A stretch of 64,000 nt of DNA from Chlamydomonas reinhardtii (Eukaryota > Chlorophyta > Chlorophyceae > Chlamydomonadales > Chlamydomonadaceae): positions 9,005,442 to 9,069,441 of the forward strand of contig NC_057015.1 in assembly GCF_000002595.2 (NCBI RefSeq), in the 5' to 3' direction. Every line of letters begins with the position of its first letter. Within the stretch, counting starts at the first letter, position 1. Both the position numbers and the translations under genes were made by a program. The notes under the pieces are model-generated. The model had not been told where the DNA came from and ran no database searches. It saw only the letters and a list, made by a program, of their open reading frames with translations. Shown here piece after piece: positions 1 to 11,072 of this stretch.

Positions 1-184
1 CCTCAGCGCTCCCGCACAGCCATTTACTGCAAGGCGTCGCCTCAAGGCGTCACCTCAAACACACCTGGCTAGACAGGCTGGTTGCAACTAAAGAGCGCCT
101 CGCTCAGACACCGCACGCGACCCCACACCGGGGGTCGGGAGGCGGCAGCGGGTCAGGGGAACTCCATCAACCAGTCAACTTCAA

Positions 185-3100
185 CTAGTCAACACCGCCC
201 TCCTGCCGGCAGAAGACCGCTGGCCGGTCGCGGCCCAGGAGCTGCAGGACCAACAGCAGCCGCATGTTGAGGGCCGCGTTCTCGTCACGGTCCTGCATGG
301 TGGGGGGGCGGGGGCGGGCCAGTGTGTCGCGAGTCGCCCACGAAACTTTCCGACCCTGCCCACGAAACGTTCTGCCCCTGCCCACATTCCAACCGTCAAC
401 CACCGTCACTCATGTCACTCCCACTCACCCACGTCGTGTGACAGTCGTTGCAGACCAGGACGTGGAAGTCCGCGCCACCCTGCGGCAGCTCCTTGCGGCG
501 CAGGCTGAGGCGCCCGCAGTTCGCACACACCTGGAAGGGCAGGTCATGGGCGAGGTCAGGGACGGCGTCGGCGTGTACTGTCGGTGTGTACTGTGCCCTC
601 ACCATGCTGGTGCGGTACTCGTTGATCACGATGACGTGGCGCGCGAACCGCTCACGCAGTAGCCGCACGAATTCCTTGCGCGGCGGCTGACCCGCCCGGC
701 TGACTGTGCCGTGGTAGCCCGCGCTGCCGCCACCCCAGCCCACCACGCCTTTCTGCTGCGTCACCTCCGGCTCTCCGCCCATCAGGCGCACGGCCTCGCG
801 GCACAGCACCCGCTGCTTCTGGCAGTATACCTGCAGGCGCTTCTGCCGCCAGGCGGGGGCGGCGTACAGCGCCAGCAGGTCCACAAAGCCGAGCTCGCGC
901 ACAGGTGGCTGCACCACCGCCTCGCCCTGCCCGCCGGCCCCGGTACTGCCGCCATACTTGTAGTCAAGGCGGCCGAGGACGTTCTCCACATCCACAGTCC
1001 GGGCGGTCGGCAGGCTGGACTGCCAGGCGCACAGCGCAGTGTCCGCCTTCAGACGCCACTGCTGCCACCGTTGGTGCTGGGCGTAGCCGCAGTTCGTGCG
1101 GTGCTCCGCCCCCGAGCAGTGCGTAAACGCGCGGCGCTTGTGGCGCTGCTTGGCGGTCGCAGCCCGCGCCTGCTGGTGTCGGGACGGTGCACCATGGCGG
1201 TTGCGTTGGCCCACCCTCTGCCTGCCGCGCTTCCGCCGCCCGCACCGCCGCCTCCGCCTCCGCTGCCGCCGCCGTCTGGGCAGTGTTCCAGCCCGATGAT
1301 TACCACCGCCGCCGCCAGCCCCGCCCGCTGGTGCTGCCCCGGCAGCGGCTCCGGCGGCGGCTGGACCAGCCGCAGCAGCCACAGCCGCCGCAGCAGCCGC
1401 AGCAGCCACACCAATGTTCCCCCCGCCGCCGCCGCCGCCGCCGCCGCCAGCCCTGCCCGCTGCTGCTGCCCCAGCGGCAGCGACAGCTGTACTGCAGCCT
1501 CCATGCGCCGCCTCCGAGAGCTGGATCGCGCGGCGTGTGTCGATGCGACGCGCCTCCAGCATAAGGCTGTAGGTGGCATACAGGCAGCGTTCTGTCAACA
1601 GGCTAATCCTCTGCGCATCCGCAATATCCCACACCCGCGCAGCGAGCTGCTGCTGCTGTTGCTGCTGCTGCAGGCACCGGTGTAGCTGCAGCATGGCGCA
1701 GTGTGCGGCGGCCAACACCTCCACGTGTCGACGGAGACCCTGCACCAACGCCGACATGGTTGCCTCCCTTGCCACGTCGTTGGCAGTGTCGGCTGCTTCA
1801 CGCGCCGCCGCATCGGCAGCTGCCACTGCTGCGGCTTTGCGGTGCTCCGCCGACTGCGCCACCACTAGCGCCAGCGGGCGCGGCGGCACTAGCTCCGCCC
1901 GCCCTTGCTGCGCCGCTGCCTGCACCTCCTTGGCCCATCGTGCAGCTGCGGTGCTTGCTGCTGCTGTTGCGCGGTCTGCTGCCTGCGTGCGTGTCATGAG
2001 CGTGTCCCGTGCGGCTGCCGCCTTGCTGGCTGTCAGGTGCGCTGCCAGCTGCGCCTCGGCTGCGGCCTGCTGGTCCTTGGTAAGGTCGTCGGGCCATCGC
2101 ACGGGGCAGCTGCCGTTGCGCACCTCCGGCAGCCGCAGCACCAGGTCCACGCCCAGCAGCGCCACCACCCACGCGGGCAGCCACGGCCACCGCATCGCGC
2201 ACGTCCAGTAGGTGGGGCTGCAGCCGGGGTCGACGCCGCGCAGGGACAGCCGCAGCAGCTCCTCCTCGGACACCCGCGCCTGCTTGCCTGCCTCCTTGTC
2301 CTCTTCCCACGAGCTGTGGTGGCGGCGGCGCATGGTGAGGCACATGTCGAAGGCATCCGTGGTGACGAAGCCGTCGAACTTGGAGCCCCTATGCTCGTGC
2401 TGGCTAATGCCCACACGTCACCCGGGTCCAACCCGTGGTCTGCCACCCACTCCTTGAAGCAGGCAGGGATGTTGCGGCACTTGCCGCCCTTGGGGCCCCA
2501 GCGGAGCGGTTGATCTGCGCCGCCACCGCCGCTGCCGCCACCGCTGCCCGCCGCGCCTCCGCCGCTGCCGCCGCTGCCCGCCGCGGAGCCGCCGCTGCCG
2601 CCACCGCTGCCCGCCGCGGCGCTGCCGCCGCCGCTACCACCGCTGCCCGCCGCGGAGCCGCCGCTGCCGTCACCGCTGCCCGCCGTGGCGCTGCCGCCGC
2701 CGCTACCGCCGCTGCCGCCCCTGCCGCGGCGCCGCCGCTGGCCGCCGCTGCTCGCTGCCCGCCGCGACCCAGTGGGCACGGCAGCCGGTGGGATGAGGTG
2801 GTGCTCGCTGGCAAAATGGTCGCGGTGGACCAGCAGCTCCTTCACGGCCTCTTGGCCGAGCCCGATGTGCACCTGCTGGTAGCTGGGCTCCGGCAGCAGC
2901 CCAAACACCGGGAAGTGCCTGGCGAGTTTGGCCTTGGGCACCCCGCGCGCGCGCAGTTGGCTCCGGTGCTGCTCGATCTCGTGCAGCACCTCCGCAGCCC
3001 ATGCCAGGTAGCTTTCGCCGTGCGGCAGCGAGTGGTTCTTAAGGCGCTCGAAGCTGCACCCCGGCACCAGCAGCCCCCGGGGCCGCCAGCGGTCCTGCTC

Positions 3101-4181
3101 CCGCTGCACCCAGAGCTCCAGCTCCTGCAGGACATCCGGCTGCGACTGCAGGGCTGCTACTGCGTCGGTGTAGGCGCACAGCGGCTCGTCTGGTGCGATA
3201 GCTGTGGCGAGTGCGAATACGATGGTCTGCTGCTGACGCGGTAGTTCCACGCCAGCGCCGCCGCCAGCGCCGGCGTCAGGCGCAGCGGCCGCCGCCTATG
3301 GAGGAGGAGGGCGCGACCAACGGGAGCAGGACAGGGGTTAGTGCGGGCGTTCCGTACTGAGGGGGGGGCAGGGGGCAGGGGGGTAGGGATTGACATGGGC
3401 GGCCAGGTCGCCGGCACGCAACAGCACTCACCTCTGGATGCAGAGTTCGGTGCAGCTGCACGCGGCACCGGGTTTTCAGCCACCTGAAGAAGTTGGTGGC
3501 GAGGTGAACCCCCACGTTGGTCTCCATCTGACGCGCCAGCTGGTGAACGACGTTGGACAGCCCAGTCACACTGCGTGGAGGGCCCACCCGGTCTTCACTG
3601 CGGTGCACTTGGAACACGTGGCCGTACACATACTGCGCCAGCTTGTGGGAGGGAGGGTCACGGCTGGCGCGCTGGTCGCGGTGCTGGACCTCTTGATGGT
3701 GTTCCGACGTCGTCACGGCTGTCATGCAGTCCTCCATCACGTGCTGGTCCAGGTCTGGGAAGCCGCGCAGGGCCCGCTGGGCGGCGTCGTTGGTCACATG
3801 GTGGGGGTGGTCGCTGCCGCACGCGTGCTGCCGCTGCCGGCGGAAGCCCTCCGCGATGGAGGACTGACCGCGGAAACGCTCTGGGTTGGGGGCCTGACCG
3901 GCGGCCTGCGCCGCGTGTCCTCGGCACCACCAGCAGCAGAAGGTCAAACGCCTCTTGCCGCACCGCAGTCATCACCCACACCAGCACCTGCAGCGCCTTT
4001 TGCAGCAGCACCGCGTTGCCGCGGCGAGGCGCTGGACCTTGCCGGCTGCTGCTGTCGGATGCTGCGCGTGCAGCAGCTGCTCCAGGCCTGGCGGGTCCGC
4101 GATGCTCTTAAACGTTGTTTTGATGGTGCCTGTGCGCGTGCGAGTTGAACAGGAGCTGAGGAAGAGCGAGGAAGTGCCCAA
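185..4181 (-). CDS. Fanzor (eukaryotic TnpB-like) RNA-guided nuclease gene, probably frame-disrupted
   Basis: Recognised from the full RuvC-like set. RuvC-I is LRGVDPG near 2235. RuvC-II is VIVINEYRTS near 610-640. A two-CxxC zinc finger (VCANCG ... VCNDCHTTW) fills exon 429-530. RuvC-III is DRDENAALNM in the last exon, 185-292. Two introns fit exactly: one between EYRTSM and VCANCG (531-602), one between CHTTW and DRDEN (293-428). Further upstream are family-like N-terminal segments (TIKTTFKSIADPP near 4110; HVMEDCMTAVTT near 3720; ETNVGVHLATNFFRWLKTR near 3480, with donor at 3430). Fanzors are OMEGA-type nucleases guided by an RNA made at the element's end and are usually carried by DNA transposons. 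Between RuvC-I and RuvC-II sits an expanded Q-, G- and R-rich insert. The frame changes near 2400 and near 3240 with no room for an intron, so this copy is probably decayed. The N-terminal exon model is not resolved. Confidence 0.78.
2515..2715. repeat. GC-rich minisatellite inside the Fanzor gene
   Basis: Imperfect tandem units of about 30-35 bp built from CCGCTGCC and GCCCGCCGCG(G) words run through this stretch. On the minus strand they encode a Gly-Ser-Ala linker (GSGGGSAAGSGG-like), in the segment before RuvC-I. Confidence 0.8.
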
Positions 4182-4762
4182 GGGCCGGAGGATGGCCGGG
4201 GTAGATGCTAACCTTGCGAGCAGTCCCTGCTGAGCGGCGCCTCTCCACCAGCCTCAAGTACACGACGGGGCCGCAGACGTGGGCCGCCGCAGTCGAAGCG
4301 CTCCTGCGCTGCGCGCGCCTGCTCAAAATGGCTGGCCATGAGTACCACTGGATGGTATCACCCAACGCTTGACGTACTTTGAGAGCTTCTAGCTTAGGTT
4401 TTGGTAAACATCTGTGGACTCTGAAGCATTTGCGCTTGCATCGGGCCACGATGGCGTTTTTATTCTGGCATGAGCTCCCAATTGTAAGCGCCGATATTGA
4501 CCTTTGGTCTAACCATACATATACTGCATCACCACATTAATTTCTCTGCGCTTTTGGCGACTCACTGTGTGCCCGCGAACTAGCGGCTCGGCTTGGGGAC
4601 CGGTTTGTCCCGCCTCGTTGGTGCCGGTCACAGCGGATAAGCAATAAGCCATAGCTGGGGCGAGAAGCTGGCGGGGAGTTCCTTTTTCCGACGCGGATAC
4701 GCATTGTTGACACGCGGCGCGTCTTGAACCGAGGTGGGAGCCTAGCGTACCTTCAGTCGTAT
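4182..4762. other. Stretch upstream of the Fanzor gene, no gene assigned
   Basis: A minus-strand open segment (4449 to about 4182) begins MARCKRKCF and could be extra 5' coding or leader for the Fanzor. I cannot join it confidently. No other gene seen. Confidence 0.3.
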
Positions 4763-5959
4763 ATGCGCTGGGCTTTGAGAAAGGGGGTGCCGAGGGCCGC
4801 TTGGACTCCCTGGCGATCGACAGGGCAGGCTTCGCTTCGCGGGCTCCAAGAGGCTCGCGCTCCAGCTCTGGGATTCGGTTTAAGTGAATCTCTATTCAGC
4901 GGGCCCGGTTGCTGGCTTTTTGGGGCCGCGGTGCGTTCCGAGCCTCACGCAGGTGCCTTGTCCTTGCAGGCGCCCCGACTTGAAGGCCACAGCGCCTGGG
5001 AGGCCGCCGTCATGCGGCAGGCTGCCGCTGCTACCAACTTAAAAGAGCAGCGGATGGCGCCCGCTCCGTCGGACAGCTCGGCGCTGAGCCTGCAGGTTTG
5101 TTTGTCTCGCCATGATGCTTCACGCTCGAGGCGGCCTTGGTTCTTTAGTTTTGAAGCTGGGGTCGCCGCGCCCGCCGCAAGCTGTCTGTGTACTTATGTT
5201 TGTTGCCGGGCGCACCCTCCCTCGCAGCTCTGGCGGGCTACTGGCCTCGCCCCCAAAGCGTTGCATTGCCCGCGTCATGTGTTCTCCTCGGAGGCGGATT
5301 GCGAGCCGTCTACGTCAACTTCAGGGCAACATTCAGACCAGTTTCTCTTCCGCGTGCCCCAGCTGCCGCCCTCGGCGCAGCGTTTCTACAACGGGCCCAT
5401 CGACACGTTACCCACGTACCAGCAGGGCGGGCAGGGCGGGTTGCAACTCTCGCGGCGAACGTCTCGCGCCACAGCAACAGCGCCGCCACCAGTGCAGGCG
5501 CTACCGGGCGCAGGGAAACAACCCCGCAGTAAACCCACGACAGGGGGTCGGGGAGCCGGCGCCGCGACAGCCTCCACTTCTGCCGGCTGGTACACAGAAC
5601 CGTACGCTGCTGCACCGCCTGCCTCGTCCCCGGAGGTTGACGACTACGACGTGCTTCTAGCGCAGTGCCCGCGGAGACCGCGGACGTTGCGGTCACGGCG
5701 ACCGCGGCAGGAGGTTCTGCTCATATGGGCGGACGCGGTGCGCTCGGTCTCGTTATCAGGCCAGAAGGAGACCAGCCTGCACCAGCAGCCGCAGCAGCTT
5801 CAACAGGGGACAGCGGCAGAGGTAGGCCTGCAGGCAGGCGGGGGGTCTTCCGGCGGGGGGTCGGTGTCCTCGGGGACGACGTCGTTTGGCGGCGTGGTGC
5901 TGGACGCCAAGGGGCAGCCCCTGAGTCCTAGCTCGCCGCTGAGCGAATGGCGAGGGTAG
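4763..5959 (+). CDS. Hypothetical protein, low complexity
   Basis: Not recognised. Two exons look convincing. The first is 4970-5095 (acceptor CCTTGCAG, donor CAG/GTTTGT), reading APRLEGHSAWEAAV onward. The second is 5306-5959 (acceptor TTGCGAG), which contains VPQLPPSAQRFYNGPIDTLP and ends SPLSEWRG-stop. Both are in phase 0. The second exon is rich in Gln, Gly, Ser and Arg, typical of disordered algal proteins. The true start is unclear: an in-frame ATG lies at 4763, but the intervening gap would be an unusually short intron, and ATG 5012 inside the first exon is an alternative. A TGTAA signal follows at 6081. No domain seen. Confidence 0.5.
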   Translation: MRWALRKGVPRAAWTPWRSTGQASLRGLQEARAPALGFGLSESLFSGPGCWLFGAAVRSEPHAGALSLQAPRLEGHSAWEAAVMRQAAAATNLKEQRMAPAPSDSSALSLQVCLSRHDASRSRRPWFFSFEAGVAAPAASCLCTYVCCRAHPPSQLWRATGLAPKALHCPRHVFSSEADCEPSTSTSGQHSDQFLFRVPQLPPSAQRFYNGPIDTLPTYQQGGQGGLQLSRRTSRATATAPPPVQALPGAGKQPRSKPTTGGRGAGAATASTSAGWYTEPYAAAPPASSPEVDDYDVLLAQCPRRPRTLRSRRPRQEVLLIWADAVRSVSLSGQKETSLHQQPQQLQQGTAAEVGLQAGGGSSGGGSVSSGTTSFGGVVLDAKGQPLSPSSPLSEWRG

Positions 5960-6080
5960 CGAAAGCATGTCTTGTGCGCATTGCAGACAGCAGCATACAG
6001 CATTGATCCATGTAAGCATGAAAAGGCATGAGGCATGAACTAAGCATTGGGGACAAAATACGCTGCATGAGTTGTTGGGT

Positions 6081-6085
6081 TGTAA
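6081..6085 (+). terminator. TGTAA polyadenylation signal
   Basis: Chlorophyte-type poly(A) signal 122 bp after the stop of the upstream plus-strand gene. Confidence 0.5.
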
Positions 6086-6454
6086 AAGGTCAACACCTGG
6101 GTTCTGTTGAGGTGCTGACAGCAGTGACACGTGGCGCGCTCCTGATTTCGTATTCTGTACGGTGGAGGATCAGGGGTTGGATTTGCATAGGCACGATGCA
6201 CACCGCATACGGCTTTGTAGTTCTTCGGTATGGGGGTCCGGATGCGACCTGAGCATACATGACGTTTGGATGTTGATGACGACAAATCTACTGTTCTGAT
6301 GTGCACGTCCCGTCCATCTGAGGCGGTGATGCACTAATGCATTCCCAAGTAATAGGTACGACTGTCAACGTTGAGAGCTTGCTGCAACGCTTCGTGTGTG
6401 AAGCCACTGTAACGACTGCATGGCACGTGCATGTCCACGGATTTTCCACGCATG

Positions 6455-6524
6455 GCCCCCTCCGAGTTGCATACCCCCCCCCTCCGAGTTGCATACCCCC
6501 CCCTCCGAGTTGCTTACCCCCCCT
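6455..6524. repeat. Short minisatellite, three units of 21-22 bp
   Basis: The word TCCGAGTTGC starts at 6461, 6483 and 6504, each copy followed by (A/T)TAC and a C-run of 7-8. Confidence 0.9.
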
Positions 6525-6555
6525 CCCCTGGTACGGACGTGAATTGCGTGGACAA

Positions 6556-6659
6556 GACAAGTGTTCCCCGGTCACGGGAAAAGGGGCTGAGCCCCTCCAC
6601 AGTCTGAGGCCGAACAACCTCATCTCCCGGACATAGCCGGGGTCGGTTTGTGCAGGCAC
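6556..6659. repeat. 104-bp repeat, left copy flanking Fanzor remnant
   Basis: Matches 8873-8976 in the same orientation over 104 bp with roughly a dozen differences and no length change. Both copies contain GGAAAAGGGGCTGAGCCCCT. Read on the minus strand both give an open peptide containing MRLFGL and WRGSAPFPV, which may be chance. Confidence 0.8.
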
Positions 6660-7133
6660 CGCCCGCCATTTGTGCCCAGTCGCGCCCAGCTATCGAGCAC
6701 TAGTGCAGCACGCAGCAGGCCCACCAGACAGCAAGGAAAACCTCTCAACACCCTTGCCGCTGCAGCCGATTGCCCGTTACGCCATGCTCGTCAGCACAGG
6801 TCGCTAACCAGACAACAACGGCAGGTCTCAACCTGCGCGCCGGCGCCGCTTTGAAGGCGGCGCCGCGCTGTCCTCCTCCACGTGGCCTTGCCCGCCCCCT
6901 CTGCTCCAAACTTGCGCGCCGCCACTGCCGCTGGGCCCAGGGCCGCCCGTGCCGCCGCCACCACCGGGCCCAACGCCGTGGCCGCTGCTGTTGCCGCCGG
7001 TAGGCGCGGTGCCACCGCCGCCGCCACCGCCGTCTCCAGGCCCTGCACCGCTGCCACCACCGCCGCCAGGCCCTGCACCGCCACCGCCGCCAGCAGGTCG
7101 CAGGGCTGCAGGCCGCGGTTTGCCAAGCAGCAT

Positions 7134-8530
7134 CTACGTCAGCGCGTGCCGCATGTTTGTAGCCGAGTTGGCGTCACGGCTCTGCAGTTCAACATGCAAA
7201 ACAGGGCGTGTGTCATCCCGTGTGTCACCCCGTGTCATCTCCAAACCGCCCTGTGTCATCCCGTGTCATCCCGCCCGTGTCATCATCTCCAAACCGACCT
7301 GCCGCCCCACACCTGCCATCCCACTTACCCACACAGTCCCGCAGTGTTGGCACACTTGGACGTCGCGGGCACGCGAGCCACCAAACGGAATCACAAATTC
7401 ACAACTTCCAGGCAGCTGTGCCCGTTACCAAGCAGGCGCCGTCCGCACTTTGCACACACCTGCTCAGACACAGAGATAGGTTTGGGCCAGGTAAGGTACG
7501 TGTGCATTGAGCGTTGTGCGCATTGCTTTGTGAAGATCACAGCGTACCTGGCTGGTGTAGTATTCGTCCAGGTAGACCACCAGGTGGGCGTACTTGTCCA
7601 CCAGCAGACGCAGCAGCGCCCGGTTTGGGCCCCTGCCTGACCTGAAATGCGAAGTAAGTGAGTGGGTGAAGGTGAGTGGGTGAGTGAAGGTGGGTAAGTG
7701 AGTGCGTTGCTGAGCGAGTGGCCGGGTGAGTGAGTGGCTGAGTGAGCCAAGGACCAGAGCCCCTGCCTGACCTGCTGACGCAGCCGCCGTGGCCAGTGTT
7801 GGCGTTGCCCCAGCCGACGATGACCTCCTCCTTGGGCCTTCCCCCAGCCAGCTGCTGCGCCGTTTGCTCGAGGACCTGGACGGGCATGACGTTGTGCGGT
7901 GAGTTGTTTGCATGAGCTGTACACGGCACGCATGCCACCTGGGACAGACGGAGCTAGCAACCAACGCGTACCTTCTGGCTGCGAATGTAAACAGTCAAGC
8001 GCCACCGCCTCTGGCCCCACTGCCGGTGGTGGCGCAGGAGCTGCCACAGCCCTATCTCACCGCTGCCGCTGTTTAGGTACTGAATGCGGCGTGTGTGGTC
8101 AGCTGCATACGCCACCCGCGCACTGGGGATCCCGGCCTGCCACCGCTGGAGCGCTGGCTGCTCCTGCAGACGCGCCTCCTGCCAACGCAAGCGCTCTGAT
8201 TGGCCAGTGCGCTTGCGGTAACCAGCACCAGACACACGCGCATAGCACTTGCGCTGCTCCCTGCGCCGCTTGGTCGCTGCATGCCTCTGCTTCCGCGAAC
8301 GGCGGCCGCGCCAACCGCGCGGCTTTCATCGCCACCACCCACGGGCACACCCTCGCCTCCCGCGCCCCCTCGGCTGCCCCCGCTGGCGCTTCCGCCACAC
8401 ATTAGCGCGCCCGACCCCACGAAGCCGCCGCTGCCGCCGCCGGCGCTTTGCCCGCTCCCTGCGCCGCTCTCGCAGAGGCCGGGTAGGGCCTTGCGCCAAT
8501 TGCTGACGCTCGGCCTCTGGGATGTCTCTC
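7134..8530 (-). pseudogene. Fanzor (TnpB-like) remnant, C-terminal half
   Basis: A second, diverged Fanzor lacking RuvC-I and everything before it. Exons recovered: about 8530-7972 (basic insert, then WQEARLQEQPALQRWQAGIP, matching WQQWRLKADTALCAWQSSLP in the first Fanzor); 7875-7772 (EEVIVGWGNANTGHGG); 7641-7548 (RuvC-II VVYLDEYYTSQ); 7459-7329 (VCAKCG ... VQVCQHCGTVW zinc finger); 7181-7134 (RuvC-III SRDANSATNM). The introns before and after the finger sit at the same codons as in the first copy. An in-frame stop in the basic insert, a one-base frame change inside the finger exon and a TAG soon after RuvC-III, where the first copy continues (LLGRDRPAVF), show that it is dead. The post-stop frame still reads LLGKPRPAAL. 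Confidence 0.75.
7629..7774 (-). repeat. Intron bounded by 16-bp direct repeats
   Basis: GCCCCTGCCTGACCTG occurs at 7629-7644 and 7759-7774. The inferred intron (7642-7771, 130 nt) is exactly as long as the repeat spacing. It is filled with GTGAGTG-like words (on the plus strand too, about 7650-7745). Confidence 0.7.
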
Positions 8531-9339
8531 TGAATGCGACATTATTAGAAGGGACAGTCTGCCCAAGCAAGGGTGCCCCGCACCCAGGTCAGGACTCAGG
8601 AGGGAACCATCTGCGGCTCGAAGGGAAACCGCCCTCCCCGCAGCTGGCTGCCGACCTTCACCAAACCGTGCAGTGACTGCGCATTGTTGTGCTGTCGCAG
8701 CTGGGTGTGACTCCGTGACAATCTTGCCCAAGTTTGGTGTGAAATCCCCACCAGTTTCTCGCTGAGTTTCTGCGCCCCGCCCGCGCGTGCCCCCAGCGCC
8801 CATCGTGCACTCCATCGAGTCCCATTCGCGCTAGGGCTCAACTGTCAACCATGTGAAACCGTGGCAACTTATGACAAGTGATCCCCGGCCACGGGAAAAG
8901 GGGCTGAGCCCCTCCACATCCCGAGGCCGAACAACCTCATCGCCCGGACATAACTGGGGTCGGTTTCTACAGGCACATAGCCAAATAGCAATCGCGATGC
9001 CATAGCAGAGCCAACCGCAGCCAGACGCAGCACAGTTGTCAACAGCCGCACTACCGTACTTGTCATGCCGCTACGCATGCCCTGCCAGCCCCACCGCGGA
9101 CTGCATTATACTGTTTTGTCCTCTGTATGTTAAGCAGCTGAACCATCGCCTAGGCAGCTCTTGACGGCTAGACTCAACCATGCTGCGAGGTTGCACGCAC
9201 ACATGCACTGCCAGCATCCGCACCGCGCCAGCTTGCTGCGACCACTTGACCAGTACTTGCCCCTGCGGATAGCCTAGGCATACCGCAAGCTAACCCCAAA
9301 ATCCATGGCGTGGCCCCTTAGCCTACAGCCACCACGGCC
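8531..9339. other. Gene-poor stretch with right 104-bp repeat copy
   Basis: Apart from the 104-bp repeat copy at 8873-8976, no gene or known element is visible. Confidence 0.5.
8873..8976. repeat. 104-bp repeat, right copy flanking Fanzor remnant
   Basis: Partner of 6556-6659 in direct orientation. Together they bracket the 7134-8530 Fanzor remnant. Confidence 0.8.
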
Positions 9340-10817
9340 TCAGCCATACGGAGCCAGCCGCCAAAAATGATACACTGTGCCCACGTGCGTCTGGAATGGC
9401 TGCGTGTCGTCCCAAGGCGGCACCGGGGCCCGCAGCAGCCGGCCGCCTGGCGCTCTCCGGCGCCGGCCCAGCGGACAGGGCCACGAGCTGGGCGCCTGCT
9501 CCCCGAGCCCGCCGTCTGCTGCGTCCATGTCGCCGTCCATGCCACGTGCGCTGCCGCTTGCTGACCGCGTACGGTCCCGGGGCTGCGACATGAAGGAACC
9601 GTCTTCAACCGTGAAGGCAGCCACCGTTACATAGCTGCTGTCGGTGCCGTCCTCGTCGCTGTCCGAGTCCTCGTCCTGAGGCATAGCCTCCTGCACGCAC
9701 ACGCAAGAAGCATGTTACTGAGGGCGCGCTCCATCTGATTGCCGTTTAATCCAACACGCCGCAGGAGTTGCCGCGCCCTACTAGGCATAAGCAGACCGCT
9801 TGCAGCCACCTGGTGCTGCCCACGGCAAGTATCTCACATGTGGCTTGCGATTACCGCCGTCCCTCGCACCCACCTGCAGTTGGCGCTGGACCTCCTGCAG
9901 CTGGTCTATGAGCCGCAGCATCGCTGAGTGCCGGGCCGCGTCCTCCCGCGTCCAAGCGATGTCCCGTGCCTTGCCGCCTGCACCACCTGGTTCACTGCTC
10001 CGCGCACCGCCCTGTGCCACACAGCATGCCCCGCATGCATGCAGTGAATCCTTACAGCACATGACCCCCCCCCCCCTTGCAGACGTGCACTACAGGTCTT
10101 CAGGCACCTTTACACCGAAACCAATACATTCTTATGGCCCGACAGCTATCGTAAACATCTTTGCAGGTAGCACCACCGCCCACCAATCACAGGCCTTACC
10201 TGCAGCCGCTGCAGGATGTCCTTCGTGTCCGGTGAGATTCGGCGCGGGAAGAGCTGCAGGAAGCGTGGGTCCCCCACCGCTTCACGCCACGCCAGGCTGC
10301 ATCCACGAGCTACTGTGGCCCTCCCAGCCTGCGAATCCCCTGGCGCGTGCTGCTGCTGAAGTGTTAAAAGCAGCGTCGCCACGTTGGAAACGAAGGTGTC
10401 AGAGCCAGCCAGCCGCAACACCCTTCGCCGTCCCAGAGCGGCACCCTGCAACCCACGTTCATTAGACAAGGACCAGGGTTACGGGACCTGCACTCAGCCC
10501 AAGCTTTACGTCTCAACCATAGCAAGTGCTACTGTGTCGATGACAACAGGAGGCTGCTCAAGCTGTGTGAGCAAACTCGTACCTGTACGCGCACTGCCGA
10601 CGCCGCGCCCCTGCAACGTGGTGAAGTGGAGGCCTCCTCACCCCGCCCCCGCTCCTTCACATGCATGTCCTGAGGCGACAAAGGCCAGCTGTTCGCTGTA
10701 TGTTGCTCCCATGCCTCCGCCTCTGGTGAATCCGCCACCAGTGACCGAAAGAAGCCCGGCGCCAGGTGCTGCAGCGGGGCTGCAACCGTGGACGGAAGGC
10801 CCTCCGTAAGCCCGCGC
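9340..10817 (-). CDS. Hypothetical multi-exon gene, 5' end unresolved
   Basis: Not recognised. Four exons join with consistent phase: 10817-10583 (enters one base into a codon; RGLTEGLPSTVAAPLQHLAP...), 10445-10200 (GAALGRRRVLRLAGSDTF...), 10011-9874 (ends LRLIDQLQEVQRQLQ) and 9690-9340 (EAMPQDEDSDSDEDG ... WRLAPYG-stop). All donors and acceptors are canonical. The third exon ends in a short heptad-like helix, and the fourth begins with an acidic Ser-rich run. The start exon probably lies between 10818 and 11072 (an ATG at 11072 opens MRDFALLHQRL), but its phase does not fit the donors I can see. It could be a host gene or part of a transposon. Confidence 0.45.
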
Positions 10818-11072
10818 CTGCAGGGTGCCAAGCAAGCCGATATCATAACTTATCGTTACGCATGCGTACTGCGTCATGCTGCTTTGCTCTCTAGCCGAAA
10901 GCACTCGCGAATCAGGGCGACTTACAGGCCACGCAGGCAGTGCATCATTTGGGATATTGCCGATGTATGCGCTGCATAATACTAATGCTGGCCTCTTCAA
11001 ACCGAGCTCTGCAGCCTTCAGAGAAATTAGTGTGGTGATGAGACGTTGGTGAAGCAGTGCAAAATCACGCAA

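Noticed and set aside
711-1685. Open frame of 324 codons on the plus strand
   Set aside because: Antisense shadow of the Fanzor RuvC region and its low-complexity insert.
6455-6524. CRISPR-like array
   Set aside because: Only three 21-22-bp tandem units with no unique spacers: a minisatellite.
7225-7300. Repeated CCGTGTCATC words as a regulatory array
   Set aside because: They lie in the last intron of the dead Fanzor copy and look like simple local duplication.
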